Shown here: in pieces, positions 55,304-63,759 of the stretch | Numbering within the stretch: position 1 is the stretch's first letter | Layout of the letters: the number at the start of each line of letters is the position of its first letter | DNA from: Halomonas sp. BDJS001 | Lineage (GTDB): Bacteria; Pseudomonadota; Gammaproteobacteria; Pseudomonadales; Halomonadaceae | NCBI RefSeq assembly: GCF_026104355.1 | Contig: NZ_CP110535.1 | Coordinates: 3,100,001 to 3,164,000, forward strand | DNA: 64,000 bases | Direction: 5' to 3' | Translations under genes and position numbers: made by a program | The notes under the pieces: generated by a model | What the model saw: the letters and a program-made list of their open reading frames with translations, nothing else | Told to the model about the DNA's origin: nothing | Databases searched by the model: none

Positions 55304-56077
55304 ATGAAAAAACTACTATCCCTTTCACTGCTAGGCTTGGCAGTAGCCGCCGCTTCCTCGGCACAGGCGCGTGATTACGAAAACGTGCGCATTGGCGTTG
55401 ACGTTCCTTACGAGCCTATGGAGTTCCGCACCGCTGAAGGAGAACTCACTGGTTTTGACATCGACCTGGGTAACGAGCTGTGTGACCGTATGGGCGTTAC
55501 CTGCGAGTGGATCGAGCAGGAGTGGGACGGCATCATTCCCGGCCTAATGTCACGCAACTACGACGCCATCATGTCGTCAATGACCATTAACGACGAGCGT
55601 CGCGAGCAAGTGCTGTTCTCTGACCCCTACATCACTATGCCCTCAGCATGGTTTGCTGCCAGCGACCTGGGCATCAGCGAAGCCACTGAAGAGACGCTGG
55701 AAGGCATGACCATCGGCGTTCAGCGTGGCACCCTGCAGGACAACTACGTCACCGATAATTTTAGTGACGTGGCCGAGATTAGCCGCTACTCCACTGCCGA
55801 CGATATGGTGCTGGATATGGAAGCTGAGCGTCTGGACATCGTATTCCTCGACTTCCCGATTGGCCAATCCACGCTGCTGGAAAGCGAAGATGCTGAGTAC
55901 GTGGTGATTGGCGAGCGCATCAGTGAGCCTAAAGAGTACTTCGGTGACGGTTTTGGCATCGCCTTCCGTCAGCGCGATGAAGCGCTCGCCGAGAAGTTCA
56001 ACGAAGCCCTGGCTGAAGTGCAAGAAGATGGCACTTACGACGAAATCTATACCCGTTATTTTGGTGAAGCCGAGTAA
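55304..56077 (+). CDS. Basic amino acid ABC transporter substrate-binding protein
   Basis: A 257-residue periplasmic binding protein of the HisJ/ArgT/AotJ family with a signal peptide cleaved at about residue 22 (AQA-RD). Binding residues are in VPYEPMEFRTAEGELTGFDID, MSSMTINDERREQV, and GVQRGTLQDNYV. ACGGAGTAATAAG precedes the ATG, and a 182-base gap separates it from the permease genes. Likely binds arginine, ornithine or lysine, judging from the astE neighbour. Confidence 0.92.
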   Translation: MKKLLSLSLLGLAVAAASSAQARDYENVRIGVDVPYEPMEFRTAEGELTGFDIDLGNELCDRMGVTCEWIEQEWDGIIPGLMSRNYDAIMSSMTINDERREQVLFSDPYITMPSAWFAASDLGISEATEETLEGMTIGVQRGTLQDNYVTDNFSDVAEISRYSTADDMVLDMEAERLDIVFLDFPIGQSTLLESEDAEYVVIGERISEPKEYFGDGFGIAFRQRDEALAEKFNEALAEVQEDGTYDEIYTRYFGEAE

Positions 56078-56112
56078 TCCTCACAGCAAGCTTGAATGGC
56101 TGTCACAACAAC

Positions 56113-56140
56113 CATCACCCCGGCAAATGCCGGGGTGATG
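56113..56140 (+). terminator. Terminator after the binding-protein gene
   Basis: CATCACCCCGGCA-AA-TGCCGGGGTGATG, 13-bp stem followed by CGTTTCTG, 36 bases past the stop. Confidence 0.75.
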
Positions 56141-56227
56141 CGTTTCTGTCAAACGTAGCCAATTCAGTGAACTAGGTAAAGCGACCTCTGTCTGTGTATC
56201 ATTGCGCATGTTCAACACGGAGGTTTT

Positions 56228-57031
56228 ATGGCTCACTCGACTAGCCCGCATGCAGGCACGCTCCCTCGCCCTTCTTCCCATTGGACCGGCTGGGGGCAGT
56301 GGCTGGCACTGATCACCATGACCGTGGATCACCTCACGCGCTATGTGCTGCCCGGGGACTGGGATTTAAGCTGGGCGGGATCTTCCATTGGCCGTATCGC
56401 CTTTCCGCTGTTTGCCGCCATGGTGGCCTGGCACGGGCTGTTTAATACCCGCAACCCGCTACGCTACTCACGACGAATTTTGGTTATCGGCTTGGTCGCC
56501 CAACTTCCCTATATGATGATGCCCCGTGCATCAGACGCCTTTATCCTCAACGTCTGCTTTACCCTGGCCAGTGGTTTAGCCCTAGGCACCTTAGTGCGTC
56601 AAGGCTGGCAACACTACCAGCAGCAAACGTTAGGTTTACCCTGGCTGTTAGCAGGCGCGGCGGTAGGCGTTACCGTTTGGTACTTGCTCGGATTCTGGGT
56701 GGAATACGGGCACAACGGGCTGCTGCTGATTCCGCTGTTAATGTTCGCCATGCACGCCTTGAGCCAGGCAGAGAGCCACTTTCAGGCGCGCTTATGGGCA
56801 GGCTTAGCGGCCTTTCCAGTACTCTGGATAGCCGGGCAGATGAATGCCTCTGATATGGCCAAGTCGTTTACCGTAGGCACGTGTGTCATCGTGCTGTTGC
56901 TTGCCGCAGGCGTAGCGCAACGAATCCCACCTGTCCGTTTGGTTATGCCACGCCGTTTATGGCTGGCCTGGTACCCCGGCCACTTTGCATTAATCGCCTT
57001 ATGGCTACTGCTCATCGGTCAGTTGGCTTAA
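56228..57031 (+). CDS. TraX-family integral membrane protein
   Basis: A 267-residue protein of the TraX family with seven or more hydrophobic segments. It begins WLALITMTVDHLTRYVLPG and has SIGRIAFPLFAAMVAWH, which is the family hallmark. TraX in F plasmids acetylates pilin. Chromosomal copies without a conjugation system, as here, are of unknown function, possibly membrane-bound acyltransferases. GGAGG precedes the ATG. Confidence 0.85.
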   Translation: MAHSTSPHAGTLPRPSSHWTGWGQWLALITMTVDHLTRYVLPGDWDLSWAGSSIGRIAFPLFAAMVAWHGLFNTRNPLRYSRRILVIGLVAQLPYMMMPRASDAFILNVCFTLASGLALGTLVRQGWQHYQQQTLGLPWLLAGAAVGVTVWYLLGFWVEYGHNGLLLIPLLMFAMHALSQAESHFQARLWAGLAAFPVLWIAGQMNASDMAKSFTVGTCVIVLLLAAGVAQRIPPVRLVMPRRLWLAWYPGHFALIALWLLLIGQLA

Positions 57032-57067
57032 CTAGCCGTCTCAATCTGAAAAACAACTGAGCGTAAA

Positions 57068-57092
57068 AAGCCGCCCGAATAATAAGCGGCTT
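57068..57092 (-). terminator. Terminator of purK
   Basis: Minus strand AAGCCGC-spacer-GCGGCTT followed by TTTTA; 7-bp stem. Confidence 0.7.
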
Positions 57093-57098
57093 CAGTAG

Positions 57099-58268
57099 CT
57101 ACTGCTTAATGGAAAAGCTTAAGGCTGGAGTTGGCGCCTCCGGTAGTAACGCGCTGCAGGCGTTCACTTTTTCCAGTAGTTCGGCATGATTAGGCGCGAG
57201 GATATTCACGTGGGCGAGCTTGCGGCCGGCGCGCTCAGCTTTGTCATAGCGATGCAGATGTGTATTAGCAAGCGCCAGAATCGCTGCGTTGTCGCCTTCA
57301 CGACCAATCACGTTAATCATGCAGGTAGGCGCAATCGCCTGGGTATCGCCTAAGGGTAAGCCCTGTATCGCCCGCAGGTGGTTTTCAAACTGGCTGGTCA
57401 CTGCGCCGTCCATCGTCCAGTGGCCGGAGTTATGCACCCGGGGGGCCATTTCATTGGCCAGCAGACTGCCATCGCGGGTTTGAAACAGCTCTAGCGCCAG
57501 CACACCCACGTAATCCAGCTCATCCAACAGCGCCCGAATATAGCCATCAGCGGTCTGCTGAACGCTGGCATCCAGGTCAGGCAGTGGTGCCACGGAGTAG
57601 CGGAGAATGCCATCCACATGCTGGTTTTCGGCCATGGGATAGAACACCACCTCACCATCGCGACCGCGCACGGCAATCATCGAGACTTCACGCACGAAGT
57701 CGACGAATGCTTCAACGACCAACTGTGAATGACCGATAGCGCTCCACGCCTCGAAAGCCTGCTCTGGCTGTTTTAATACCGCCTGTCCCTTGCCGTCGTA
57801 ACCTTCAGTGACCGACTTAGCCACCACCGGGCAACCCAATTCACGGGCGGCCGCTTCGAGCTGCTCGGCGCTCTCGACCACCCGGTAAGCGGGTGTGGGG
57901 ATGCCTAAACGATCAAACAGCGTCTTCTCCTCGACCCGGTTCTGGCACACTTCAATGGCGCGGCTGCTGGGATAGACCGGTTTGTGTTGTTCAATTTCAC
58001 GCACCAGTTGAACAGGAAGGTGTTCAAACTCGTAAGTCACCACATCAACCTTGGCCAAAAACTCAGCCAAGTGCTGGTTGTCAGGATCGACAATCACTTC
58101 CCCGATACCTGCACTGGGGTGACCGGTGGTATCCAGAAAGGTAAAACGATTCCCCAGCGGATAACCTGCCAGCGCCAACATACGCCCTAATTGGCCTGCG
58201 CCAAGTACGCCGATGTTTTTTGCAACGTCGGTTTTGACGACGGCGCTCTTTGCAATACCAGAGTTCAT
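57099..58268 (-). CDS. purK: N5-carboxyaminoimidazole ribonucleotide synthase
   Basis: A 389-residue ATP-grasp enzyme converting AIR, ATP and bicarbonate to N5-CAIR in purine synthesis. Motifs are GVLGAGQLGRMLALAGYPLG, VTYEFEHLPV, KSVTEGYDGKGQAV (ATP-grasp loop) and NEMAPRVHNSGHWTMDGAVTS. AGGAGCCTGTCC precedes the ATG. It follows purE with an 11-base gap, forming the purEK operon. Confidence 0.95.
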   Translation of the reverse strand: MNSGIAKSAVVKTDVAKNIGVLGAGQLGRMLALAGYPLGNRFTFLDTTGHPSAGIGEVIVDPDNQHLAEFLAKVDVVTYEFEHLPVQLVREIEQHKPVYPSSRAIEVCQNRVEEKTLFDRLGIPTPAYRVVESAEQLEAAARELGCPVVAKSVTEGYDGKGQAVLKQPEQAFEAWSAIGHSQLVVEAFVDFVREVSMIAVRGRDGEVVFYPMAENQHVDGILRYSVAPLPDLDASVQQTADGYIRALLDELDYVGVLALELFQTRDGSLLANEMAPRVHNSGHWTMDGAVTSQFENHLRAIQGLPLGDTQAIAPTCMINVIGREGDNAAILALANTHLHRYDKAERAGRKLAHVNILAPNHAELLEKVNACSALLPEAPTPALSFSIKQ

Positions 58269-58279
58269 GGACAGGCTCC

Positions 58280-58795
58280 TTATTCCGCTTCCGGCTCGGG
58301 GCGCGGATCAGGGTTATCGAGGACTTTTTGTGTCTGCTCTGCGCGAAACGCTTCAACCGCGCTGCGTACGGACGCATCCTGTAGTCCAACAATCTGCGCC
58401 GCCAGCAATCCCGCATTGGTGGCGCCCGCTTTGCCAATCGCCAGGGTGCCCACCGCGATGCCGCCGGGCATCTGGGCAATGGAGAGCAGTGAATCCAAGC
58501 CTTTAAGGGCTTTCGACTCCACCGGCACACCCAGCACAGGTAGCGGTGTTTGCGAGGCCACCATACCTGGCAGGTGCGCAGCACCGCCCGCACCCGCGAC
58601 AATGACCTGTAAGCCACGCTCAGCAGCACTCTTGGCATAATCGAACAGCAGGTCAGGCGTGCGGTGCGCCGAGACCACACGGGTTTCATAAGCCACGCCC
58701 AAACGCTCCAGCATGGAGACCGCATGCTCCATGACCGGCCAATCAGACTTGGATCCCATGATCACGCCCACCTTGGGTGCGCTGTTCGACGACAT
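58280..58795 (-). CDS. purE: N5-CAIR mutase
   Basis: A 171-residue class I PurE converting N5-CAIR to CAIR. Motifs are [30 protein letters not shown] and [15 protein letters not shown]. The final 10 residues are charged ([11 protein letters not shown]). GAGGAGTTTTGC precedes the ATG. First gene of purEK. Confidence 0.95.
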   Translation of the reverse strand: MSSNSAPKVGVIMGSKSDWPVMEHAVSMLERLGVAYETRVVSAHRTPDLLFDYAKSAAERGLQVIVAGAGGAAHLPGMVASQTPLPVLGVPVESKALKGLDSLLSIAQMPGGIAVGTLAIGKAGATNAGLLAAQIVGLQDASVRSAVEAFRAEQTQKVLDNPDPRPEPEAE

Positions 58796-59015
58796 GCAAA
58801 ACTCCTCGGCCCAACGGCCTAAAAAAAGCGAAACCGAATTAAAAAAACAGCGTGCGCTGCATCAGGCACACATCAAAATTGGAAGGCGGATAGTCTACCA
58901 GAGCCACGGCGTTTGCGGGCTTTGTCGAGGTCGTGAAATTTTCATCAAAATAGGCATTGAAATACGCACCAGTTGGCGGCATTGTGTGATTGTCATTTCA
59001 GACTGATGGAGCCAC

Positions 59016-59288
59016 ATGAGCACGGCACGCGCAACTGCCACTGCGGAACAGCTTGATCCTCCGCGAAGCAGCCCTGACCTCGACGTCAGGGAACTTGAAA
59101 AACGTACGCGATTAATGCGTATCATCACGCGTCTGATCGCCGTATCAGACCTAGGAAGCCGAGAAATTGCCCGCCGGGCAGGACTTCCCGTTCAAAAAAT
59201 TAGCGACTTGCTCGCCGGAAGGCTAGAGCACCTGGGGGTAGATGAACTTCACGCCCTGCGTCGCACCTTAGAGCTGGAGGCGCCATAG
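59016..59288 (+). CDS. Small helix-turn-helix protein
   Basis: A 90-residue protein whose C-terminal two thirds (IITRLIAVSDLGSREIARRAGLPVQKISDLLAGRLEHLG) look like an XRE-type helix-turn-helix. The N-terminus is charged and disordered. TGGAGCCAC precedes the ATG. Divergent from purE by about 220 bases. Not clearly a toxin partner; no adjoining toxin is seen. Confidence 0.7.
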   Translation: MSTARATATAEQLDPPRSSPDLDVRELEKRTRLMRIITRLIAVSDLGSREIARRAGLPVQKISDLLAGRLEHLGVDELHALRRTLELEAP

Positions 59289-59301
59289 CCGAGAGCCAAT
59301 C

Positions 59302-59325
59302 AACGCCTCGCTTAAGCGAGGCGTT
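59302..59325. terminator. Bidirectional terminator
   Basis: AACGCCTCGCTTAAGCGAGGCGTT, a perfect 12-bp palindrome followed by TTATCTTT on the plus strand. Confidence 0.85.
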
Positions 59326-59342
59326 TTATCTTTCGATAACCG

Positions 59343-59519
59343 TTAATCTTCGCGCTGCTCTAACGCCTCTGCAGCCTGAATAGCCTCCTTTTTGGAGGTA
59401 TGTTCGGAAACGACGACTTCGTTTTCGGGCACTGTCTCATCAATCACCAGCCACCCTGTGACAGTCTCTTTTAGATCGTCGGCATCAATAACGGGGTCGA
59501 TACGAGCTTGTCTAGACAT
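59343..59519 (-). CDS. Small acidic protein, 58 residues, unknown function
   Basis: An ORF from ATG 59519 with a strong ribosome site (AAGGAGTCTGCA) encoding MSRQARIDPVIDADDLKETV, then GWLVIDETVPENEVVVSEHT and SKKEAIQAAEALEQRED. The C-terminal SKKEAIQAAEAL recalls DUF2188-type proteins but the match is weak. It lies head-to-tail with the metallothionein gene, with about 42 bases between them. No motif for catalysis. Confidence is moderate because of size, but the ribosome site and codon usage support it. Confidence 0.6.
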   Translation of the reverse strand: MSRQARIDPVIDADDLKETVTGWLVIDETVPENEVVVSEHTSKKEAIQAAEALEQRED

Positions 59520-59561
59520 TGCAGACTCCTTGTCAATGTTGCAGCAAAGCGATGTAGTTGG

Positions 59562-59780
59562 TTAAAACTGCATATTACTGGGCTCTTCCATTACCTCTTC
59601 CCCAGCCGGGGGACGATTAAGTTCATTGCAGGCGCACCCCTCATGAATACACTCCCTTCCTGCAGGGTGGCCAGCGGCACATGCAGTACAGCAATAGGTG
59701 CGCCCTTCACTGATAGCCGCATGCTCGCTGGAGACCTGATGCTCACAGCCCGTACAAGCACACACTCCCATGTCAGTCAT
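59562..59780 (-). CDS. Bacterial metallothionein
   Basis: A 72-residue Zn/Cd-binding protein. Nine cysteines occur at 7, 9, 12, 30, 31, 34, 44, 49 and 51 in CACTGCEHQV and YCCTACAAGHPAGRECIHEG, which is the pattern of SmtA/BmtA-like metallothioneins, with histidines 38 and 46 as further ligands. The ATG at 59780 has GGGAGA upstream. An acidic C-terminal tail follows. Upstream in-frame starts add a hydrophilic stretch that does not fit the family. It binds and buffers zinc or cadmium. Near a chromate-type transporter. Confidence 0.88.
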   Translation of the reverse strand: MTDMGVCACTGCEHQVSSEHAAISEGRTYCCTACAAGHPAGRECIHEGCACNELNRPPAGEEVMEEPSNMQF

Positions 59781-59918
59781 AGTGACGTCTCCCAAGTTTG
59801 CCATTAATTGCACCTTTACCAGCGTAGAAGATAACCACTGAGTAGGTAAAACTTGAGACGCACGCGATACAAGCGTTAGGTTATTAACCATCATGCCTGC
59901 AGTTTGAAGCATCGACAT

Positions 59919-61115
59919 CTACTGAAGAGGAATAAATACCCCTGCAACCGCCAATAGGGCCACCACTACCCAAGCGGGCAACTTCCATACGGTTAATAGC
60001 AAGAAACCGGTAAGCGCCAGGGCAAACTCTTCCGCACCAATGATCGCGCTCGTCCATACCGGCTGGTAAAGCGCTGCACCTAAAATGCCCACCACTGCGG
60101 CATTGGCACCGCGCATTAGCGCCTGGGCACTGCCCCACTGACGAAATTGGTTCCAGAAAGGCAGCACGCCCACCAATAACAAAAAGCCAGGAATGAAGAT
60201 GGCCAATAGCGCTAGCAAAACACTAACTAAACCATTAACCCCAGGCAGCAGCGCGCCTAAATAAGCCGCAAAGGTAAACAGCGGCCCCGGTACCGCCTGG
60301 GCGGCACCGTAACCAGCCAAAAACTCATCCGGCGTCACCCAGCCCGATTGCACCACTTCCGCTTCCAACAGCGGCAGCACCACGTGCCCGCCGCCAAACA
60401 CTAATGCACCTGAACGATAAAACGCATCGGCGATATCCAGCCACGCAGCCATTCCCGCCAATAGCGGCAGCAGAATCAATAGCCCTGCGAACATTCCCAG
60501 CGCCACCATGCCTGCCTTCCGCGTTACCGGAAAATGCAGCGATTCACTTGCTGTGACAGCAGAACTTTCGCGACACAGCGCTAGCCCGACCAAGCCCCCC
60601 AAGATAATCGCCGCGACCTGGCCCAGCGGGCCGCTGACCAATACCACTGTAAACACCGCCGCAAGCGCGATTCCCGTGCGGGTTTTATCCGGGCAGAGAT
60701 TGCGCGCCATCCCCCACACCGCATGGGCTACAATCGCCACCGCCACCACTTTTAAGCCGTGGATAATGCCACTGGCAACGGGGCCATCCAGCACCGCCGC
60801 GCCAAACGCAAACAGCACCAGGATAATTGCCGAGGGCAGTGTAAACGCTAGCCACGCCATGGCAGCTCCCCAAGGCCCCGCACGCAGTAAGCCCAGGGCA
60901 AAGCCCACCTGACTGCTGGCTGGCCCCGGCAAGAACTGACACAGCGCCACTAGATCTGCGTAGGCCTGCTCAGAGAGCCACTGGCGGCGCTCCACAAAGG
61001 CCGTGCGAAAATACCCCAGGTGCGCTACCGGACCGCCAAAGGACGTTAAGCCGAGTGCTAAAAATACCCAAAACACCTCACCTATACGCCCGCGTACCTG
61101 CGATTGCTCCACCAT
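59919..61115 (-). CDS. chrA: CHR-family chromate transporter
   Basis: A 398-residue membrane protein with the two-CHR-domain architecture: N-terminal domain with LGLTSFGGPVAHLGYFRTAFV and PGPASSQVGFALGLLRAG, C-terminal domain with LVFGGGHVVLPLLEAEVV and AVPGPLFTFAAYLGALL. Exports chromate, giving resistance, as a monodirectional pair of fused domains. The ATG at 61115 is preferred because AGGTGG precedes it by five bases; a GTG three codons upstream is less likely. No chrB regulator is nearby. Confidence 0.92.
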   Translation of the reverse strand: MVEQSQVRGRIGEVFWVFLALGLTSFGGPVAHLGYFRTAFVERRQWLSEQAYADLVALCQFLPGPASSQVGFALGLLRAGPWGAAMAWLAFTLPSAIILVLFAFGAAVLDGPVASGIIHGLKVVAVAIVAHAVWGMARNLCPDKTRTGIALAAVFTVVLVSGPLGQVAAIILGGLVGLALCRESSAVTASESLHFPVTRKAGMVALGMFAGLLILLPLLAGMAAWLDIADAFYRSGALVFGGGHVVLPLLEAEVVQSGWVTPDEFLAGYGAAQAVPGPLFTFAAYLGALLPGVNGLVSVLLALLAIFIPGFLLLVGVLPFWNQFRQWGSAQALMRGANAAVVGILGAALYQPVWTSAIIGAEEFALALTGFLLLTVWKLPAWVVVALLAVAGVFIPLQ

Positions 61116-61140
61116 TTCGGCCACCTGTTATCCCAATAAA

Positions 61141-61175
61141 AAAGCGCAAGGCTCTTATAGTAAGCCTTGCGCTTT
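61141..61175 (-). terminator. Terminator of ilvD
   Basis: Minus strand AAAGCGCAAGGCT-spacer-AGCCTTGCGCTTT followed by TTTTATT, 13-bp stem, about 55 bases past the ilvD stop. Confidence 0.85.
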
Positions 61176-61227
61176 AATTGTTTATGACAGCATGTTCATG
61201 ACGATACGTTCATAGCGGCAACACGGA

Positions 61228-62910
61228 TTACTCCTGGTCGGTCACCGCGCCGGTGCTGGCCGAGCTAACCAAACGCGCATACTTAGCCAGCACACCCCGT
61301 GTATAGCGGGGTTCTGGCTGCTGCCAGGCAGCGCGGCGGCGCATCAACTCTTCATCGGAGAGGTCAACGTCGATGGTATCCGCTTCGGCATCAATGGTGA
61401 TGGTATCGCCATCTTCCACCAGCGCCAGCGGGCCGCCGTCAAAAGCTTCCGGTGACACATGGCCGACCACAAAACCGTGACTGCCACCGGAGAAGCGTCC
61501 ATCGGTAATCAGCGCCACATCGTTACCCAAACCACGGCCCATAATCGCCGAGGTCGGTGTGAGCATTTCGCGCATACCGGGACCACCTTTCGGTCCTTCA
61601 TAGCGAATCACCACCACATCGCCGGCAACTACAGTGCCATCGTTAATGCGCGCCTGGGCCTCTTCCTCGGAGCCGAACACCCGCGCAGAACCAGAAAACC
61701 GAGTACCCTCTTTGCCGGTAATCTTGGCTACCGCACCTTCCGGAGCAAGGTTGCCATAGAGCATGCGCAGATGGCTTTCGGTTTTAACCGGATTGCCCAG
61801 CGGTGCGATGATCGGCGGCTCGGCAGGATAAGGCGCGACCTCGGCCAGGTTCTCTTCCAGCGTTTTACCAGTGACGGTCAAACAGTTGCCGTTGAGCAGA
61901 CCCGCGTCCAGCAGGATCTTCATCAGCGGCTGAATACCGCCAATCGCCACCAGTTCGCTCATCATATAGTGGCCGCTGGGGCGCAGGTCAGCGAGTACCG
62001 GCACACGCTTACCAATCTCGGTAAAATCGGCCAACGACAGCTCAACGCCAATGGTGCGCGCCATGGCGATCAGATGGAGCACTGCATTGGTAGAACCGCC
62101 CAGAGCAATCACCACAGTAATGGCGTTCTCAAACGCTTCCCGGGTCATAATATCGGAAGGTTTGATATCGTCGGCCAGCAGCGCCAGCACCGCCTCACCC
62201 GCCGCTTTACAGTCGTCGCGCTTCTCTTGAGAGATGGCATTTTGCGCCGAGCTACCCGGCAGGCTCATGCCCAAGGCTTCAATGGCCGAGGCCATAGTGT
62301 TGGCGGTGTACATGCCACCACAGGAGCCAGGGCCAGGGATCGCCGTTTCTTCGATGTTCTTAAGCTCGATCAGGTCGATATCACCACGGGAGTGCGCGCC
62401 CATGGCCTCGAAGACCGAAACGATATCGGTATGCCCCTTGCCGGGCATAATGGTGCCGCCATAGACGAACACGCTGGGGCGATTCAAACGCGCCAGCCCC
62501 ATCAGGCAACCGGGCATATTCTTATCGCAGCCACCAATGGCCACGAGGCCATCAAAGCCTTCACAACCGGCGACGGTTTCGATGGAATCGGCGATTACTT
62601 CCCGCGATACCAACGAGTACTTCATCCCTTCGGTGCCGTTGGCAATACCATCGGAAATGGTGATGGTATTGAAAATCACACCCTTACCACCGCCCGCATC
62701 GGCGCCATCGCGGGCAAATTCGGCCAGTTCATTAATATGGCTATTGCACGGCGTCACCATGCTCCAGGTAGAAGCAATCCCCACCTGAGGCTTTTTGAAA
62801 TCTTCGTCGTTAAAGCCCACGGCGCGCAGCATGGCGCGGCTGGCGGCTTTGCCGGGGCCATCGACCACTTGGGAAGAGTGGCGGCGGGAGTTTTGCGATG
62901 ACTCGCTCAT
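61228..62910 (-). CDS. ilvD: Dihydroxy-acid dehydratase
   Basis: A 560-residue Fe-S dehydratase of branched-chain amino acid synthesis converting 2,3-dihydroxy-isovalerate to 2-oxoisovalerate. Cluster cysteines are in [16 protein letters not shown] and [15 protein letters not shown] 62910 ([10 protein letters not shown]) has AGAGGAATCCCCA upstream. The frame extends 22 residues further without a ribosome site. Confidence 0.95.
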   Translation of the reverse strand: MSESSQNSRRHSSQVVDGPGKAASRAMLRAVGFNDEDFKKPQVGIASTWSMVTPCNSHINELAEFARDGADAGGGKGVIFNTITISDGIANGTEGMKYSLVSREVIADSIETVAGCEGFDGLVAIGGCDKNMPGCLMGLARLNRPSVFVYGGTIMPGKGHTDIVSVFEAMGAHSRGDIDLIELKNIEETAIPGPGSCGGMYTANTMASAIEALGMSLPGSSAQNAISQEKRDDCKAAGEAVLALLADDIKPSDIMTREAFENAITVVIALGGSTNAVLHLIAMARTIGVELSLADFTEIGKRVPVLADLRPSGHYMMSELVAIGGIQPLMKILLDAGLLNGNCLTVTGKTLEENLAEVAPYPAEPPIIAPLGNPVKTESHLRMLYGNLAPEGAVAKITGKEGTRFSGSARVFGSEEEAQARINDGTVVAGDVVVIRYEGPKGGPGMREMLTPTSAIMGRGLGNDVALITDGRFSGGSHGFVVGHVSPEAFDGGPLALVEDGDTITIDAEADTIDVDLSDEELMRRRAAWQQPEPRYTRGVLAKYARLVSSASTGAVTDQE

Positions 62911-63034
62911 TGGGGATTCCTCTTTGCTTGGCTCACAGTATCCGCATAGCTTGGCGATATATATCGCATCCCGCAAGATGATTAACTCCTGACATCATAG
63001 CGTTCCCCCATCGTTTCTTTGCTTTTGATTAGGC

Positions 63035-63074
63035 GTCAACCAAAGTTGACACTCGCAGAACTGCCAACTATAGT
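63035..63074 (+). promoter_or_regulatory. Promoter with two palindromes for the toxin-antitoxin pair
   Basis: TTGACA (63046-63051), 17 bases, TATAGT (63069-63074): near-perfect sigma-70. The -35 lies in the inverted repeat GTCAAC-CAAA-GTTGAC (63035-63050) and the -10 in the perfect palindrome AACTATAGTT (63066-63075). The ATG at 63082 is about 7 bases after the -10 box, so the transcript should be leaderless. Both palindromes are candidate autoregulatory operators. Confidence 0.6.
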
Positions 63075-63081
63075 TATCAAT

Positions 63082-63347
63082 ATGGTCGAGTTGATTAAAA
63101 CCGATGTCTTCGATAGATGGCTACGAGAGCTTCGCGATATCCGTGCCCGCGCCAAGGTTGAAGCGGAGATGTGAAGCCGGTCGGTAAAGGCGTTTCTGAA
63201 CTGCGAATTCCTTATGGGCCAGGCTACCGCGTCTATTATATTACCAAGGGGCCTGTGATCGTGGTGCTGCTATGCGGTGGTGATAAAACCAGTCAGCCCC
63301 ATGATATCGAAAAGGCCAAAGCCATTGCCGCGCAATGGAAGGAGTAA
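63082..63347 (+). pseudogene. RelE/HigB-type toxin, broken
   Basis: The N-terminus (MVELIKTDVFDRWLRELRDI) and C-terminus (VSELRIPYGPGYRVYYITKG, VVLLCGGDKTSQPHDIEKAK) match the phage-derived Gp49/RelE-like addiction toxin family. They lie in different frames because roughly ten codons, the usual RIDRLALGNP-like stretch, are missing between KVEA and GDVKPVG, leaving a TGA stop at 63172. The whole gene is 266 bases, shorter than the normal about 300. This is a real deletion rather than a homopolymer slip. The toxin is likely inactive. Confidence 0.8.
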
Positions 63348-63351
63348 CCCC

Positions 63352-63666
63352 ATGACCGTTCCTAATGTTACTTTCAGTCACTACGATACTGCTGATTATC
63401 TTCAAACTGAGGAAGATATTGCGGCCTATCTTGATGCAGTAATGGAAGAAAATGATCCTGCTCTTCTTGCCGCCGCACTTGGTGATATCGCCCGTGCCCG
63501 CAACATGAGCCAACTCGCCAAAGACGTTGGAATGAGCCGGGAAGGGCTCTATAAAGCTCTTTCGGGGGAAGGCAATCCTGCATTTTCGACCATCAGCAAG
63601 GTCGCTAATTCCTTGGGAATGCGCCTATCTATTAAACCGCTATCGCGGCCAGAAGCGGGCAGCTAG
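63352..63666 (+). CDS. HigA-like antitoxin (addiction module)
   Basis: A 104-residue XRE-type antitoxin of the HigA/COG3636 type: YLQTEEDIAAYLDAVMEENDP then the helix-turn-helix ARNMSQLAKDVGMSREGLYKALSG, PAFSTISKVANSLGMRLSIK. AAGGAG and the ATG at 63352 lie four bases after the toxin remnant stop, the toxin-first order typical of HigBA. Intact, so its partner loss is compatible with a decaying module. Confidence 0.88.
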   Translation: MTVPNVTFSHYDTADYLQTEEDIAAYLDAVMEENDPALLAAALGDIARARNMSQLAKDVGMSREGLYKALSGEGNPAFSTISKVANSLGMRLSIKPLSRPEAGS

Positions 63667-63759
63667 GACGGCCTAGCGAGCATCGCGGAAAACGATTAAC
63701 TTATGATACCTAGCTCTACAACATGACCTCTGTCTTAAAAGAAGATCAAAATAAAACAA

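Noticed and set aside
58081..58725. 214-codon frame on the minus strand across the purK/purE junction
   Set aside because: It overlaps two intact conserved genes in another frame and has no ribosome site or recognisable motif.
61459..62901. 480-codon open frame on the plus strand opposite ilvD
   Set aside because: It lies fully antisense to a conserved ilvD with intact Fe-S motifs. The translated product is histidine/arginine rich with no family motif, as expected from the complement of a codon-biased gene.
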